Below, piece by piece: positions 49,101 to 59,742 of a stretch of 64,000 nt of DNA. The notes beneath the pieces were generated by a model, which ran no database searches, was not told the origin of the DNA, and was given only the letters and a program-made list of their open reading frames with translations. A program made the translations under genes and the position numbers. Source of the DNA: Tubulanus polymorphus. Its lineage: Eukaryota > Nemertea > Palaeonemertea > Tubulaniformes > Tubulanidae. Positions within the stretch are counted from its first letter, which is position 1, and each line of letters starts with the position of its first letter. The DNA lies in NCBI RefSeq assembly GCF_964204645.1, contig NC_134033.1, positions 11,057,155-11,121,154 on the forward strand, given 5' to 3'.

Positions 49101-51981
49101 CACCAGGGGGCGTTGAATAGTAGAATAACTTAGTATTTCCATATTAAAGTGGTAACGAGGCATATTTTGTTATCACAATCAATTACAAAATCGTAGCTGC
49201 TGACATGTTCTATGATAGTGGTGAGTTTCAAGGTCATTGGATTCTGTATATGGTCACCAGGGGGCGTTGAATATTGAAATTGTTAGATTGTTGAGCATTT
49301 GGAACCACTTCCCAAGTGGGCATGGTGTCCCTGGACCCCTAGTTGTTGACTAAGTTTTATCTATCCGTTGCCCGACCGTGTGTCTGTGGATATATGTTTC
49401 TACATTATTGATTTTTTTACCGAGTGTTGCTCGCGTGTAGTGCTGAAAAATGGCTTTTGCGGCCCGTAATGTGCCGCCGCCTACATTGTTTTTCTTATGC
49501 AAATGGATAGATGATGAGCATCTTGACTCATCTTGGAACTAGCAGTGTGTTAACAGTAAAACATCAGACGATGTTGTTTGATTCTCTTGAGTGAAATTTT
49601 AACGATAAAACTGCTGATAAACGACGATCTGAGACGATGTGAAAAATCAAAATTTTCTGGGGGTGGACCCCAAGACCCCCGTCATTACTTCGCGCCTTCG
49701 GCTATGGCATTCGTTATTTCTGAGTTATTAAGTGATTTAAAATTTTCTGCCTTTTTAATGATGCCCTGTTATCTTCCTTGAGAACTGAGCTGTTAATAAA
49801 TACTGGTATAGAATTTGGAGGGTTAAGAATAAAATGACTCTGAATACTACTTTCAAAATAACATTTTTTACTATCACTTACCTGACCGCAGTACTCTGAA
49901 ATGTATCTTTTGAGTTTGGCAAATGCCAAGAGCAAATGCGGACCTGGCCTGATTGTACGGTCAAAACAAAGACACTGAAAAACGTGTTTCTATTTTAGGT
50001 CACGATGAAATCCGCATAGCGGTTGCGCTCGGTTACACGTGCCACCTGGTGTTGATGATCAGTCAGGTGTTGGACGTACCGCTGCGATACTCGATGGAAC
50101 ATTTGGCGTCGAGATCGAAAATCAGAGATCATATTCACGATAAACTCGCCGATAAAGACCGAGAGTAAGTTATCAATACTCGGTTACCGTTGTTAGGACA
50201 GAAGAATTTAGTGTGTGACGTTAAAGCACGGACACATACCGGGGAATACTTGAGAATTTATTTCTATATGGAATTCCGACACTTTGTGTTTAGTTTATCA
50301 TAAGCTATTGGGTTCGAATCCCACTATAACCATAACCATTTGTGTGTAGCAGAGTCAGGGGCTGACTCGGTGCTAATGGGTTAAGCGTTTCACACAAGTG
50401 GACTGCAGCTCTAGTTTTAGGCATTACCAGTTTCAGTCTTACTTACCAGTGACAGTAACGGGAAATTCAAGCTGATTTCATCTATATATTTTCAGTTTTC
50501 CCTTGTACAGTAAAGGAAAGGAAAAATTCCAGTTTAATTACGCTGTATATCTGTTAAATAAAAACATCGCGCAAGTAAGTTAGATCCTCACCACAGGTGG
50601 CTGTAGAGCATTTCAAGTTGAATACGCGTTGAAATTTTGTCTCGTTTTTAGTTGCGGAACTATTGCGGTCTGGGGACGCACGACCTTCGTTTGACCTTGC
50701 AGAATGTGAAAAGCCTTTTGGAATTACGACTGGGAGTAAAATTGTAAGTATGAATTCAACCAGGGTCCAGCTGCGGCGAGGGAGGTTCGCTTATAGTCAA
50801 AGTTACTTGGCTTTCTGTGCTTTAATTTCCTTAACATTTCAGTAAAAATCTAAGGCCAGGTTCAGACAGGGTGTTTGTAATGTGCTGTACATATTTCAGT
50901 AGACCAGGCTGCAGCTTGGTGACATTTTTAGCTCCCCCGTCCACTATCACCTTGTTTCATGAACTTGTCCTTGTTTCATATCCCTCAAATTGATATCCAA
51001 ACCCCCTCCCCTGTTGAATCTAACCCCTTCCCCTCCCTCAGTCCCCCTATTGAACTGATTCGCTGTCGTTTATTTATTTCTAGTGATCAGTACCGAGCTA
51101 CGGTTATGAGTTTGAATCCATCGACTAACAACGTCTCGCCGGGTACGTCACCTCACAACGAGGCCGCCGATCGGCCTCGCATTCGCGGCAACAGTTCATT
51201 CGAAGAGATCCTATTCCAGGAGGCGGGACGTAAAAAAACCATTTCCGAGAAATCGTCGGATTTACCGCCAGCTGCTGAAACGATTCCGGAAACGACGACG
51301 ACGGCGCCACCTACACCGCCGGCAGACGGACGTCGAGAGATTCCGCGTCCGGTGGCAATAGATGGCGATAGTAGTCGCGATAGTAGCGTAGATCATAAAG
51401 AACGCGAAATGGAAGAATATTACGAAACGCTCGTTAGACGTTTAACGATTAACGAGACGACAGACGGAATAACGACGAGTCACGTGACTAATCAATCTAA
51501 CGACCATGACGACGACTTTAATAACTGTGATAATTTACCGACGAACTCGAATGGGAATAGTTTTAAAACGTGGAATAACGGCGCGAAAATGGCGACCGTG
51601 GCTGAAACGCAACAACCGACGACGACGACGCTGAACGAGTTCGAGGTCAGTACGAAATTGTTTAAATGTAATACGGACGATTTCAGGATGATGGAGCCAC
51701 CCTCTTCCTCCTCCGCGACTGAGCAACAACAACAGGAGGACGACGATGCTGAAATCTGTGATCGGACATCTTTAAGCAGCATCCAAAGCGATGAATCGTG
51801 TCACAGTTTCGACGGGTTGCTAAGCGGTCTCCGCGACGACGAGGACAATAAAGATATACAGCTACGCACGGCGTTGTTATCGCAGAAAGCGCGGGGTAGC
51901 TTCCGATTGGCTAATAGCAGCGGCGTTACCGTAGAAACGAGTGGTCATAATACAACAGATAATAATAGTTCAGCTAGTTGA
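43188..51981 (+). CDS. UVRAG: UVRAG, autophagy and endosome protein, 14 exons
   Basis: Exons 43188-43247, 44696-44816, 45368-45402, 45490-45544, 45991-46088, 46609-46692, 46786-46871, 47064-47169, 47308-47434, 47702-47935, 49999-50164, 50496-50574, 50652-50743, 51084-51981 join in phase to 746 codons plus stop. UVRAG binds Beclin 1 in the class III PI3-kinase complex and helps autophagosome and endosome maturation. Landmarks match vertebrate [19 protein letters not shown] and [11 protein letters not shown] (C2 start), [20 protein letters not shown], then a coiled coil over exons 8-10, LIYPIEE and [27 protein letters not shown] with VPLRYS (BARA-like region), FPLYSKG and [18 protein letters not shown]. 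The last exon is a long Ser/Thr/Asp-rich, probably disordered tail as in other UVRAGs. AATAAA is at 52104. The whole gene is inside the window; introns hold several MITEs. Confidence 0.95.
43738..44656. mobile_element. Nested foldback elements in UVRAG intron 1
   Basis: Inner element 43743-44230: 33-bp inverted ends (ggccaaataaaaaaaattag at the left, ctaattttttttatttggcc at the right). Immediately next is an inverted pair 44231-44302 and 44570-44650 built of repeated accgagatgac/gtcatctcggt motifs. Ends tccttat (43735) and ataagga (44651) suggest that an older element was split by the inner one. Confidence 0.7.
45577..45892. mobile_element. TIR element in UVRAG intron 4
   Basis: Ends cagggtccctac and gtagggaccctg are exact inverses; the next bases are also partly inverted (ctccttgattccttgaaaa / cttgaaaattcctttaatt). 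About 316 bp. Confidence 0.75.
46190..46401. mobile_element. piggyBac-type MITE with TTAA target duplication
   Basis: Terminal inverts ccctttcagtgc and gcactgaaaggg are exact, and both sides are flanked by TTAA (46186-46189 and 46402-46405), the target of piggyBac transposases. Inside is a second inverted pair, acaccgcagtgcggtgt, present twice. In UVRAG intron 5. Confidence 0.85.
46953..47078 (+). repeat. 64-bp tandem duplication of a UVRAG splice acceptor
   Basis: Two copies (46953-47014 and 47015-47078) of a unit containing a pyrimidine-rich tract, the acceptor ttatttag and the first 15 bases of UVRAG exon 8. Only the right copy leads into the full exon. Use of the left acceptor (exon from 47000) reads to a TAG within about 20 codons. 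Confidence 0.9.
48660..49290 (+). repeat. About 150-bp tandem repeat in UVRAG intron 10
   Basis: Four diverged copies spaced 144-155 bp (starts near 48691, 48846, 48999, 49143), each with ttgttaccacaatca, tagctcatgac, gtgagtttcaaggtcattgg and caccagggggcgttgaatag. The right flank (49290-49345, cccaagtgggcatggtgtcc) recurs inverted near 53700-53780. It probably belongs to one large dispersed repeat covering about 48000-49350. Confidence 0.8.
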
Positions 51982-52174
51982 ATAGAAATTGACCAATCAG
52001 CGTTCCCGATTTATTTGGATTGCTGCGATTGGATCATTCAAATTATGTGATTATGATGACATCGTTATATCAAATTCCAACATTTATTGATTTTGCATAT
52101 TTAAATAAAATTATATTGATTATGTGTTGTTGTGTTACTGTCGTCGTCAGTCGAGTCTTCCTTAGGAGTTGATG

Positions 52175-52270
52175 GTGGGTTTATTAAACAGGCCAACACT
52201 AGGGTTTCTGTGTTTATTCTCCGGCCAACACTAGGGTTTCTGCATTTATTAAACAGGCCAACACTAGGTC
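52175..52270 (+). repeat. 33-bp minisatellite unit, three copies
   Basis: Copies of ggccaacactagggtttctg plus cgtttatt, the same unit and orientation as the array at 34728-35292. Confidence 0.85.
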
Positions 52271-52444
52271 AGAAAGTGTCTCCAGTTAATCCCAAAATAA
52301 GACGACACATAATATATAGTAAAACATAATTAGATTTTTATTGAAACGCAATAAAATAGCTAGACATCATTACTCACACATTCAGAGAAATAAATCTACG
52401 AAACATTGTAAATTGTAATCTATCAGTCTCAGATAAAACCAAAT

Positions 52445-52600
52445 ACAGTCGAATCTGCTAAATTTGGATCAACAAAATTCATCCGGTTTACGGGAAATCC
52501 AGATTCAAAGTCATTTTCTTGTATATTAATGAACAAATGGACTGTAATTGATGTCTGGATTAGACCAAAACCCGGATTAAGCGGTTTTTGGCGGTATGTT
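52445..52600. mobile_element. Foldback element, pogo-like ends
   Basis: Left end tacagtcgaatctgctaaat and right part ccggattaagcggtttttgg are inverted-related, with inner aatccagattcaaa and tctggatta. It is related to the element at 15042-15220. Confidence 0.5.
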
Positions 52601-53000
52601 CTTGTGCAAATCAGGTTTATGTCTTGTTGCGAACACGGGCATTAAACAGAAGAGGTTTTTTTAACGCACCACTGAGACTAATCGAAATAATAGTAAGTTA
52701 CTAATGACATTATTCAACAAATGAAACAATGATGAGTTTGTTTGGTACCCGGTCTCAATATCCCAGCACTCGCGATATCCCAGCACTCGATTTCCTAACT
52801 GTGTATACAACATCAATTTTAACGTGCCAGATTATTGATTGTATGACGACCTTGAGAAACTCGCAGCGAGTGATGTTGTTTCCAATCTTACTTTGTTCGA
52901 TTGATCGATTTATTTAAAAACAGCTGCTCTCCGACGTACGAAACCTATGTATTGTAAACCGGACAATGACGAGACGCTAACCATCTCGTGGTGGATGTCG

Positions 53001-56000
53001 TTAAGTAGCCTCCTGCAGTAATAAGTTCATGGCGGTGTTCATATCGTTGTGAGTCATCGTTAAAGCGTTCAGAACGCTATCACGCGGGAATCCCATATCG
53101 ACTAATAATTGTACCTACGATAAAATAACATTGTTCCATCAACTGGAATATTCCCGAAAGCAGCAAGAAGAGGGCTGTCTGTTCCCCCTATGACATTATC
53201 AATTATCTATAAACCTTATTAGAAGAGGGTTGTCTAGTCCCCCTATGACATCAATTATATAGACCATGCCAGAAGAGGGCTGTCTCAGTGAAGTCCCCCT
53301 ATGACGTCATCAATTATCTATAAACCTTATCAGAAGAGGGTTGTCTAGACCCCCTATGACATCATCAATTATATAGACTATACCAGAAGAGGGCTGTCTC
53401 GGTGAAGTCCCCCTATGACGTCATCAATTGAAGTGAAAAGTCTGAACTTACTGCATGTTCTGGTGGAGGGGGCGAAGGCTGCTCTTCATTCTGATGTCCA
53501 AATAAACCTATTCCATTGTTCTACAAATCAGAAAGAAAACAAATCAAATTCATAAAGAGGTTCGCCTAGGAACAGCGGTTCACCTAAAATCAGAGGTTCA
53601 CCTAGAACCAGCAGTCGCAGGGAACGTATAAAAGTTCTTCAACCGGACCGGCGTGCTCGTCCGCTAAAAAGTCGTTTGGACGTGGGCCTCATGTGGCCAG
53701 CTAAACGAACTAGGGACCCAGAGCACCATGCCCACTTGGTGAAATGCTTGAAAATCTGACAAATCAATACTCAACGCCCTCTAGTGAACAAATACAGTAA
53801 TCAATGACCTTTTAGACATTCTACACACGAAGACTGATAAAACTAAGATGGCCGCCAATTGCGTAAAAATTGACTGATCGAAAAACCCATCTGAGGTCTT
53901 GGGATGCCTACCCCAAGTTAGAGGTAACAGAAAATAGAAAATAAGTGATAATCACATAGTCATATAAAACATGTGGTAAATTTGATACAATAAATAAATA
54001 CATGAGAATCTTTAGTTTTATTATCTAAGGTTTCATATTGTACGTTTTATTAAAAAGACGATCATTAAGATAATACCAGAAATAATAAAAGCATTATCAT
54101 AACGACCAACTTTTTAATAAACGGAACAACATCAAAACAAACGGTTATATCCGGAATATAAAGCACTAATCTAAGGATCAGCAAGACCCCCACGAGTTTA
54201 ATGAAAAACATCTCAAATTATTAGAAAAATTGTATTCTACGACGAAGATTTATGGATTCGAAAGTGAATATAACATGGAAGATTTCGACAGTCTCGGTAC
54301 CTTCTGTGAGTAGAGACAGAACTCATTCTGCTACGTACTTCTTACCACGTGAACAGTAAAAACAGTAAGTTGATTTTACAACCTTGTTCTCATTTTCAGA
54401 TACTGGTTTTTACTTAACCGCAGTAAGAGACAGAGTCTACTGTATTTCACGAACTCTTACTCGCTATTTGACACCATCTCGAGGCAGGGTTCATAGTGTC
54501 CCTGACCAATCTCATTAAATGACTTTCAAGGACTTTTTTAACTTCGATTCGAAGGCTTATATATAATCGACAGGAATCCTGAAATCTACACTTTCCAGGC
54601 ATTTTTTTATAATAAGTAGATTTTAAGAGCTGTTACAGTGAACTTGGATCTGCAGATGATAACTAATAACTGATGCCATTCACAGACAATGACAATGATT
54701 TTAGGATTTCATAGCACATTCAAGGCCTTGAATTGATCCATTCCCGTTTCAAAACTGTTCAGGACCTTCAAGGAACCCAACTCAAGGTAGAATTTACTAA
54801 GAAACAAAATGATATTTTCTCGAGCATTTTTTTTCCAGATCGAAATCACCATGAAATATTTGATGTTGATCGCTTTAATCGCCAGCGTGGTCGTCATGAC
54901 GATGTGCGCCGAGGAGGAGGGGTTAGGCGCCGAAATGAAACGACATCCTCGACACAAACCGCGCTGGTTAATGACGTTCGACGAACGAGTCGCTGCTGAT
55001 ATCGATTGGGTCGTGTATCACCTCGGCGAAACGCATGATATTGAAAATCTGGCCAAAGACGATCCAGTGAAAGAAGCGCTTACAGCTTTACAGACCAAGG
55101 TCGACGAACTACTGGCCTAGAAGCTGAATATATTTTGAAATAATTCATTTTAAAAGAAAATCAATTCGTATTTTCTAAAATTCTAAAACGAATCTTTCAT
55201 CAATCTGTAGTGTCAGGTCGCTATGACAATTGTACTCATTTTTGGCATTAATTTAAAATAAAATATAGCGCCTTCGAATTTACCCTTCCGGATTATTTTT
55301 ACAGGCATTCTACAATGTTCTACATTCTACATGTTAACGATATCCCCGATTCTAAACTCGCTCACATGTGGTTCAAACTCATGTGAAAATATTTGCATGC
55401 TTTAATGCAACTAAGTACTGTAGGATAGTTTCTGGGCTCAAGATGTGACTAGGGCAGATACCTGTACAAACCAAATATCAAGACGATACATTGAAGCGTC
55501 TTCAAAACTCTCCATAATAACTGGATTACCTATTGTGTTAAATAAACTTGACTTGACACACAGAATGTATACACAGATATATTTCAAACACCTGACAAAG
55601 CAAAATTCTAGAAGTCTAGGGGTAAAACAGACACAATTTTCCGAGGTGCTGAAGGTTTAATCTTGTTTTACGAAGTTGGGCCCAGGGGGCCGGTTGCATA
55701 GTCATGGCTTAGACTTAAGACCAGTGTAAGACCAACTTAGTTCTATAGTCGATCTAACAACTTAAGACCAGTCTTAAGATTTAAGACCACTTTTGGACTT
55801 AAGTCACGACTGTGCAACTGGCCCCAGGAACTATTACACTATGCGTTACACACTGTCGACTGGAATATTTCTACTCACATGTACAACACGACCGCGGTTT
55901 CTATATTCTCGCGCTCGTTGTAACGTCAACTGTTGTTCTAGATGTTCCATTTGTTGCTGGCGTTGAATTTCTAGCGTAGCTCCCATCGGTACCGGATTAG

Positions 56001-57058
56001 AGGGCGCCGGCGACGATAACAATTTGCCGATGGTTTTCGAAGCGACTCGAGCGAGACACATCGGAACGCGTAACCAATGCTGAATCTTTAGGAAATTCAC
56101 TCTATACAATAAACCAGACACCTACAAATAAATGAACTTCCGTCAAAATATTGGTAATTTTACTTTCATCTGCAAGTTAACAACTAGCTGTTCAAACCAG
56201 ATTTCCCAGGACATACATAACGCTTAAAATTGCGTACTTTTGAAAATGAGCAATATTTTGCAATACGGCTTTAATGAATGACCTTTTTAACATGCTAGCT
56301 GTGATATTAAATATTTCGTAGTTCCGGTCGTGCCACTTTTGTCCCACCCACTGCGCCAGTTAATTCATAACTGATGGTCTTTCCACTTTTTAATGTTGCA
56401 ATAATAACACGATTCCACAATTAGTTACTTACAATTCCACAAATTCCAACAAGTATCGACTCTGTAGAAGTGCTAGTGATCTGTAACGAAACAATAAGAT
56501 ATAGGCTGTAGATACCAGCTACAGCAATAAACGAATCAATATCCCGCGCAAGAATCACTTTATTTTACCTGTAAACCTAATATATACATGAAGGATTTCC
56601 CAGTAACGGGAATTCCCCAAATGTGCGTCATAGCAACTCGCGGCATATCACAGAAAAATGGTACAAACATCGGGAACAATAAACCATACCTGGAAAAAAT
56701 CATTACAAATTACTGAGCTTAGAAACATTAAGTGTCACTACCTAGAGACTAATATTTCAATGTCGCAAGTGAAAACCAGAATGATGTATCAAGTAGGATT
56801 CAATTGGATTTGATTGAAAGCTTTTTGATTATGTGAGTTTGAGTGTAGATCGAATACTTACGGTCCTGATGGTAAAGTATCTATATTTATAACATCTCTG
56901 AATCGATATAAAACTGCTAACGATGATAATTCTAACACTGTAGATACTGTACAAGTCGCCAATAAATATGACTGAAATCACAACAAAATAAACAAATTAC
57001 AACTTCTGAAAACTGCATATCGACCCGAAGACAGACTGCAGAATGCTGTTCAGTTATC

Positions 57059-57094
<36 letters not shown>

Positions 57095-58773
57095 TCACAT
57101 TTATATAGCGCCTGTTTCACTAATAATAATGTTCACCAGCGCTTTGTATGGTAGTGGTGCTGAATTCAGAGAGCATAGGCTTTGCAGAAAAGCGAATGTT
57201 TTACTCTCTGTTTGAAAGTGTTGATTTCAGTTATATTCCGTATATTCGCGTCGAGAGAGTTCCACAGAGTTGGAGCAATACATTGGAAGCTACGTCCACC
57301 AAATGTTTTAAGACGGTAGCGATACGTCGTTAGAAGATTGCAAGAACTGGATCTAAGTGAACGTGCCGGTACATATGGAATGAGCAGTTCATGAGTTGTT
57401 CGTTTATCTTATCATGGAGTAACACCCTTCATCTAGTTCTCGGATCCATCTCTCGGTTACGACTAAGTTTGTTTCCTGACTTGCAAACCGGAAAATGAAA
57501 CATAGTCACACTTTATATGGCAAAATGCTGTAAGTTATCGTTGCGATGCTGCATATATGTTAAATCATGGAGTTATACCCTTCCTCTAGCTCTTGGTTGC
57601 ATCTTTTCACATGGGCTCGTTTCAGAGTTGTAGGTAATGTAAAAACGATAATCTGTTAATCCAATATATATATTATCAATGTTAATCCATAGCATTTTCG
57701 GTCCAGGCGATTTCGGTCTGAATTTCGCGTTCAAAGACATATAATTCACGAACTATTCATCGGAAGTTAACGGGATTAGTTTCGTTAGAAGCAGGAAGCT
57801 ATTGGCTTTCATATCATGCCTGGATTATAGAAATCGGACGAGAAATAACTAAATAGTGAGCGACTGAAGTTGAGTAGTTTGTGAGCGTCGTTAGCCCCCT
57901 TGTTATTTTACATATACTATATACGTTGGATTAACAGATTATCGTTTTTACATTACCTACAACTCTGATACGAGCCCCTGTGCATCTTTTGGTGCTAACT
58001 GACTTGCAAACCCGAAAATAAAACATCGTCCACCTTAGGGTGTAAATAGTAATTTTCTAGGGTCTCTGAATTTCTCTAAGCCTCCACATCTAAAGGTGGC
58101 TGGTTACTTACCGCAAATTTACAGGATCCATATCTTCGTTCAAATATTCGGAAGTAATAAATAAGCAGACCGCCACAAATCAAATCTTTTGTATCTAAAA
58201 ACGCTATTTTACTCGTTAATATTCTCCATAGCTGAAACAAGACAATTTGTTACGAATAAATCATATGACAAAAATCAAAGATATTGAATAAATATAAATA
58301 CATAAATGTAGAATGTTTTACATTTACGTTTCCTACTTAATAAGTCAAATCAGCCTTATACAACCTGGTTTATGAAACACAGGTACGATAAGCTTAGATA
58401 AGATATGACTGTAGACAATATGAAAGCACTAGTGCCAAAAAGAATGAAGAACTTTTACTAGATAGAGAACTCACCTCCAATCTTTCGAATATTCCTTCAT
58501 AACTATAGATAAATAAATGTCTGTAATTGTTGAAAGGAACGCTCAACGCGAACGATGTTAAAACAACCGTGCCCAGAAAACATTTACTCACTGGAACATT
58601 ATCTGAAAGTGAAAACAAACGCAAAATGTCACAATATAATTTACTTGAATTTAACTTCACAGGTGATGTTTGTCGGTTTGTTCTCGTTTTGCAGCGAATT
58701 CAATGAATCTTGATGCATTTTTCACTTGTGAGATAAACTTACAGAATCCAGAATGACTGTACGGTGTAAACAT
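53001..58773 (-). CDS. UBAC2: UBAC2, ER rhomboid-like UBA protein, nine exons
   Basis: Minus-strand exons 58743-58773, 58475-58602, 58112-58231, 56862-56971, 56569-56689, 56433-56480, 55879-56121, 53452-53520, 53001-53114 join in phase to 327 codons plus stop, close to the vertebrate length. UBAC2 is a catalytically inactive rhomboid-family ER membrane protein that acts with UBXD8/FAF2 and gp78 in ER-associated degradation. Landmarks: MFTPYSHSGF start, RIFERRYGSCKFA, GLLFPMFVPFFCDMPRV, the GATLEIQRQQQMEHLEQQL helix, and a C-terminal UBA domain (VDMGFPRDSVLNAL, ending MNLLLQEAT). A polyadenylation signal is near 52906. The intron between 53520 and 55879 hosts a plus-strand secreted-protein gene; the last intron has a tandem repeat. 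Confidence 0.95.
53160..53430. repeat. About 55-bp tandem repeat in the last UBAC2 intron
   Basis: Five copies starting agaagaggg at 53166, 53222, 53271, 53331 and 53386, each with ttgtct, tccccctatgac and atcaattat. Two unit types alternate (tctataaacctta and tatagacca), giving a higher-order period of about 110 bp. Confidence 0.85.
54851..55120 (+). CDS. 89-residue secreted protein nested in a UBAC2 intron
   Basis: 89 codons plus stop on the strand opposite to UBAC2. It starts MKYLMLIALIASVVVMTMCA, a strong signal peptide. The mature part begins acidic (EEEGLGAEM), has a basic stretch with KRHPRHKPRW, then a likely amphipathic helical C-terminal half (TALQTKVDELL). No cysteine remains after the signal peptide. 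The KR could be a processing site. An acceptor (ttttttttccag) lies twelve bases before the ATG, so a 5' non-coding exon is likely; AATAAA is at 55257. The coding exon is GC-richer than its surroundings and the ATG context (ATCACCATGA) is good. A second frame on the same strand (from 54733) is a shadow. No family recognised. Confidence 0.75.
   Translation: MKYLMLIALIASVVVMTMCAEEEGLGAEMKRHPRHKPRWLMTFDERVAADIDWVVYHLGETHDIENLAKDDPVKEALTALQTKVDELLA
55688..55828. mobile_element. Palindromic MITE
   Basis: Ends ggccggttgcatagtcatgg and acgactgtgcaactggcccc are imperfect inverts; the inside is built of inverted cttaagac/gtcttaag units. About 140 bp, in the same UBAC2 intron as the nested gene. A partial relative is at 12628-12710. 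Confidence 0.8.
57055..57095 (+). repeat. AAT trinucleotide microsatellite
   Basis: About 12 uninterrupted aat/ata triplets in a UBAC2 intron. Confidence 0.95.
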
Positions 58774-59742
58774 CGCGTTAATCGCCGCGTTTACTGCTGA
58801 ATTTGTCTCCAAAATCGTAGTTAGATAAGCCTATAAGAATAGTTCCAAAAGCCGCCGCAACTATGAATGGCGCCACTGTACGGTCGTTGATTTATACCCG
58901 CATCGGGTTCGAATCAATCACAAGTTCAAAATCGTGCCAACAATCCCCAATATAAAGTTGATGACCGTATCAGATATGACCGATACATAGCGAAATAAAG
59001 AGAAGACAACTTACAAATACTGTCATATACCCAACTTTAGCGCAGAGCGCTGTATTTTGGCAGTCACTCATGGAGTTAATGAGTTAATATTCGAAATGAA
59101 TTAAATGTAAAAAACCTAACCGTGGAATTACTCTGTCCCATATTGACCATTTTAGCTCAAAATTTGAGTATTCCGAGAGATGTAGATGATCTATCCAAAT
59201 AGTCTTAAAACCGACCAAGAAAACCAACCTGAAACCTGACATTTTGAATGTTTTACCAATTCCTTAAAACAAAACAAAATTGCTGCTTTATTTTTTTGGT
59301 GATAAACAACAATATACTTTTATTCATAGACAAAAATACTTTGTTACATATAACAATATAATTTAATCACAGTTTATATCAAATCATTTATTTTGAGGTA
59401 CAAACATTTGAATAGATATTTTAGTGAGGCATATCATTTTACATTCATGTGTGCATAAATCAATTTTCTACTTATAATCTGCAATGGTTAATTTTTCCTT
59501 ATTGATCACTCAATTTGGCCTATAGTGATTTTTGTCCTGAGAAATGTGTTAATTGGAGTCAGAAAATAGACTAAATAAGGTTCTACTATTTGTGCTTGAG
59601 TTATGCGATAATTCTGACTTGAAAGAAGCCGAATTAAAGCTACCGTATTTGATCCCATAGTTGCAAACCTTTCTTCGCGCTTTAACAGTGCTTGACAAAG
59701 AATAAAGGACGTAGGATTCAAGAATAATATCTAAGATTCACT
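58774..59742. other. Upstream of UBAC2 and downstream of DHRS12
   Basis: UBAC2 promoter side; the DHRS12 3' UTR with a minus-strand AATAAA near 59386. No gene seen. An open frame on the minus strand at 59506-59721 lies in the DHRS12 3' UTR and has no domain. Confidence 0.5.

Larger units (their letters stand above)
51982..53000. other. Convergent 3' flanks of UVRAG and UBAC2
   Basis: UVRAG AATAAA at 52104 and a minus-strand AATAAA for UBAC2 near 52906. Between them are three copies of the 33-bp minisatellite unit and a pogo-like foldback element. No gene. Confidence 0.6.

Noticed and set aside
50959-51981. A stand-alone 340-codon gene
   Set aside because: The first 42 codons are intron sequence; the rest is the terminal UVRAG exon beginning at 51084 in phase.
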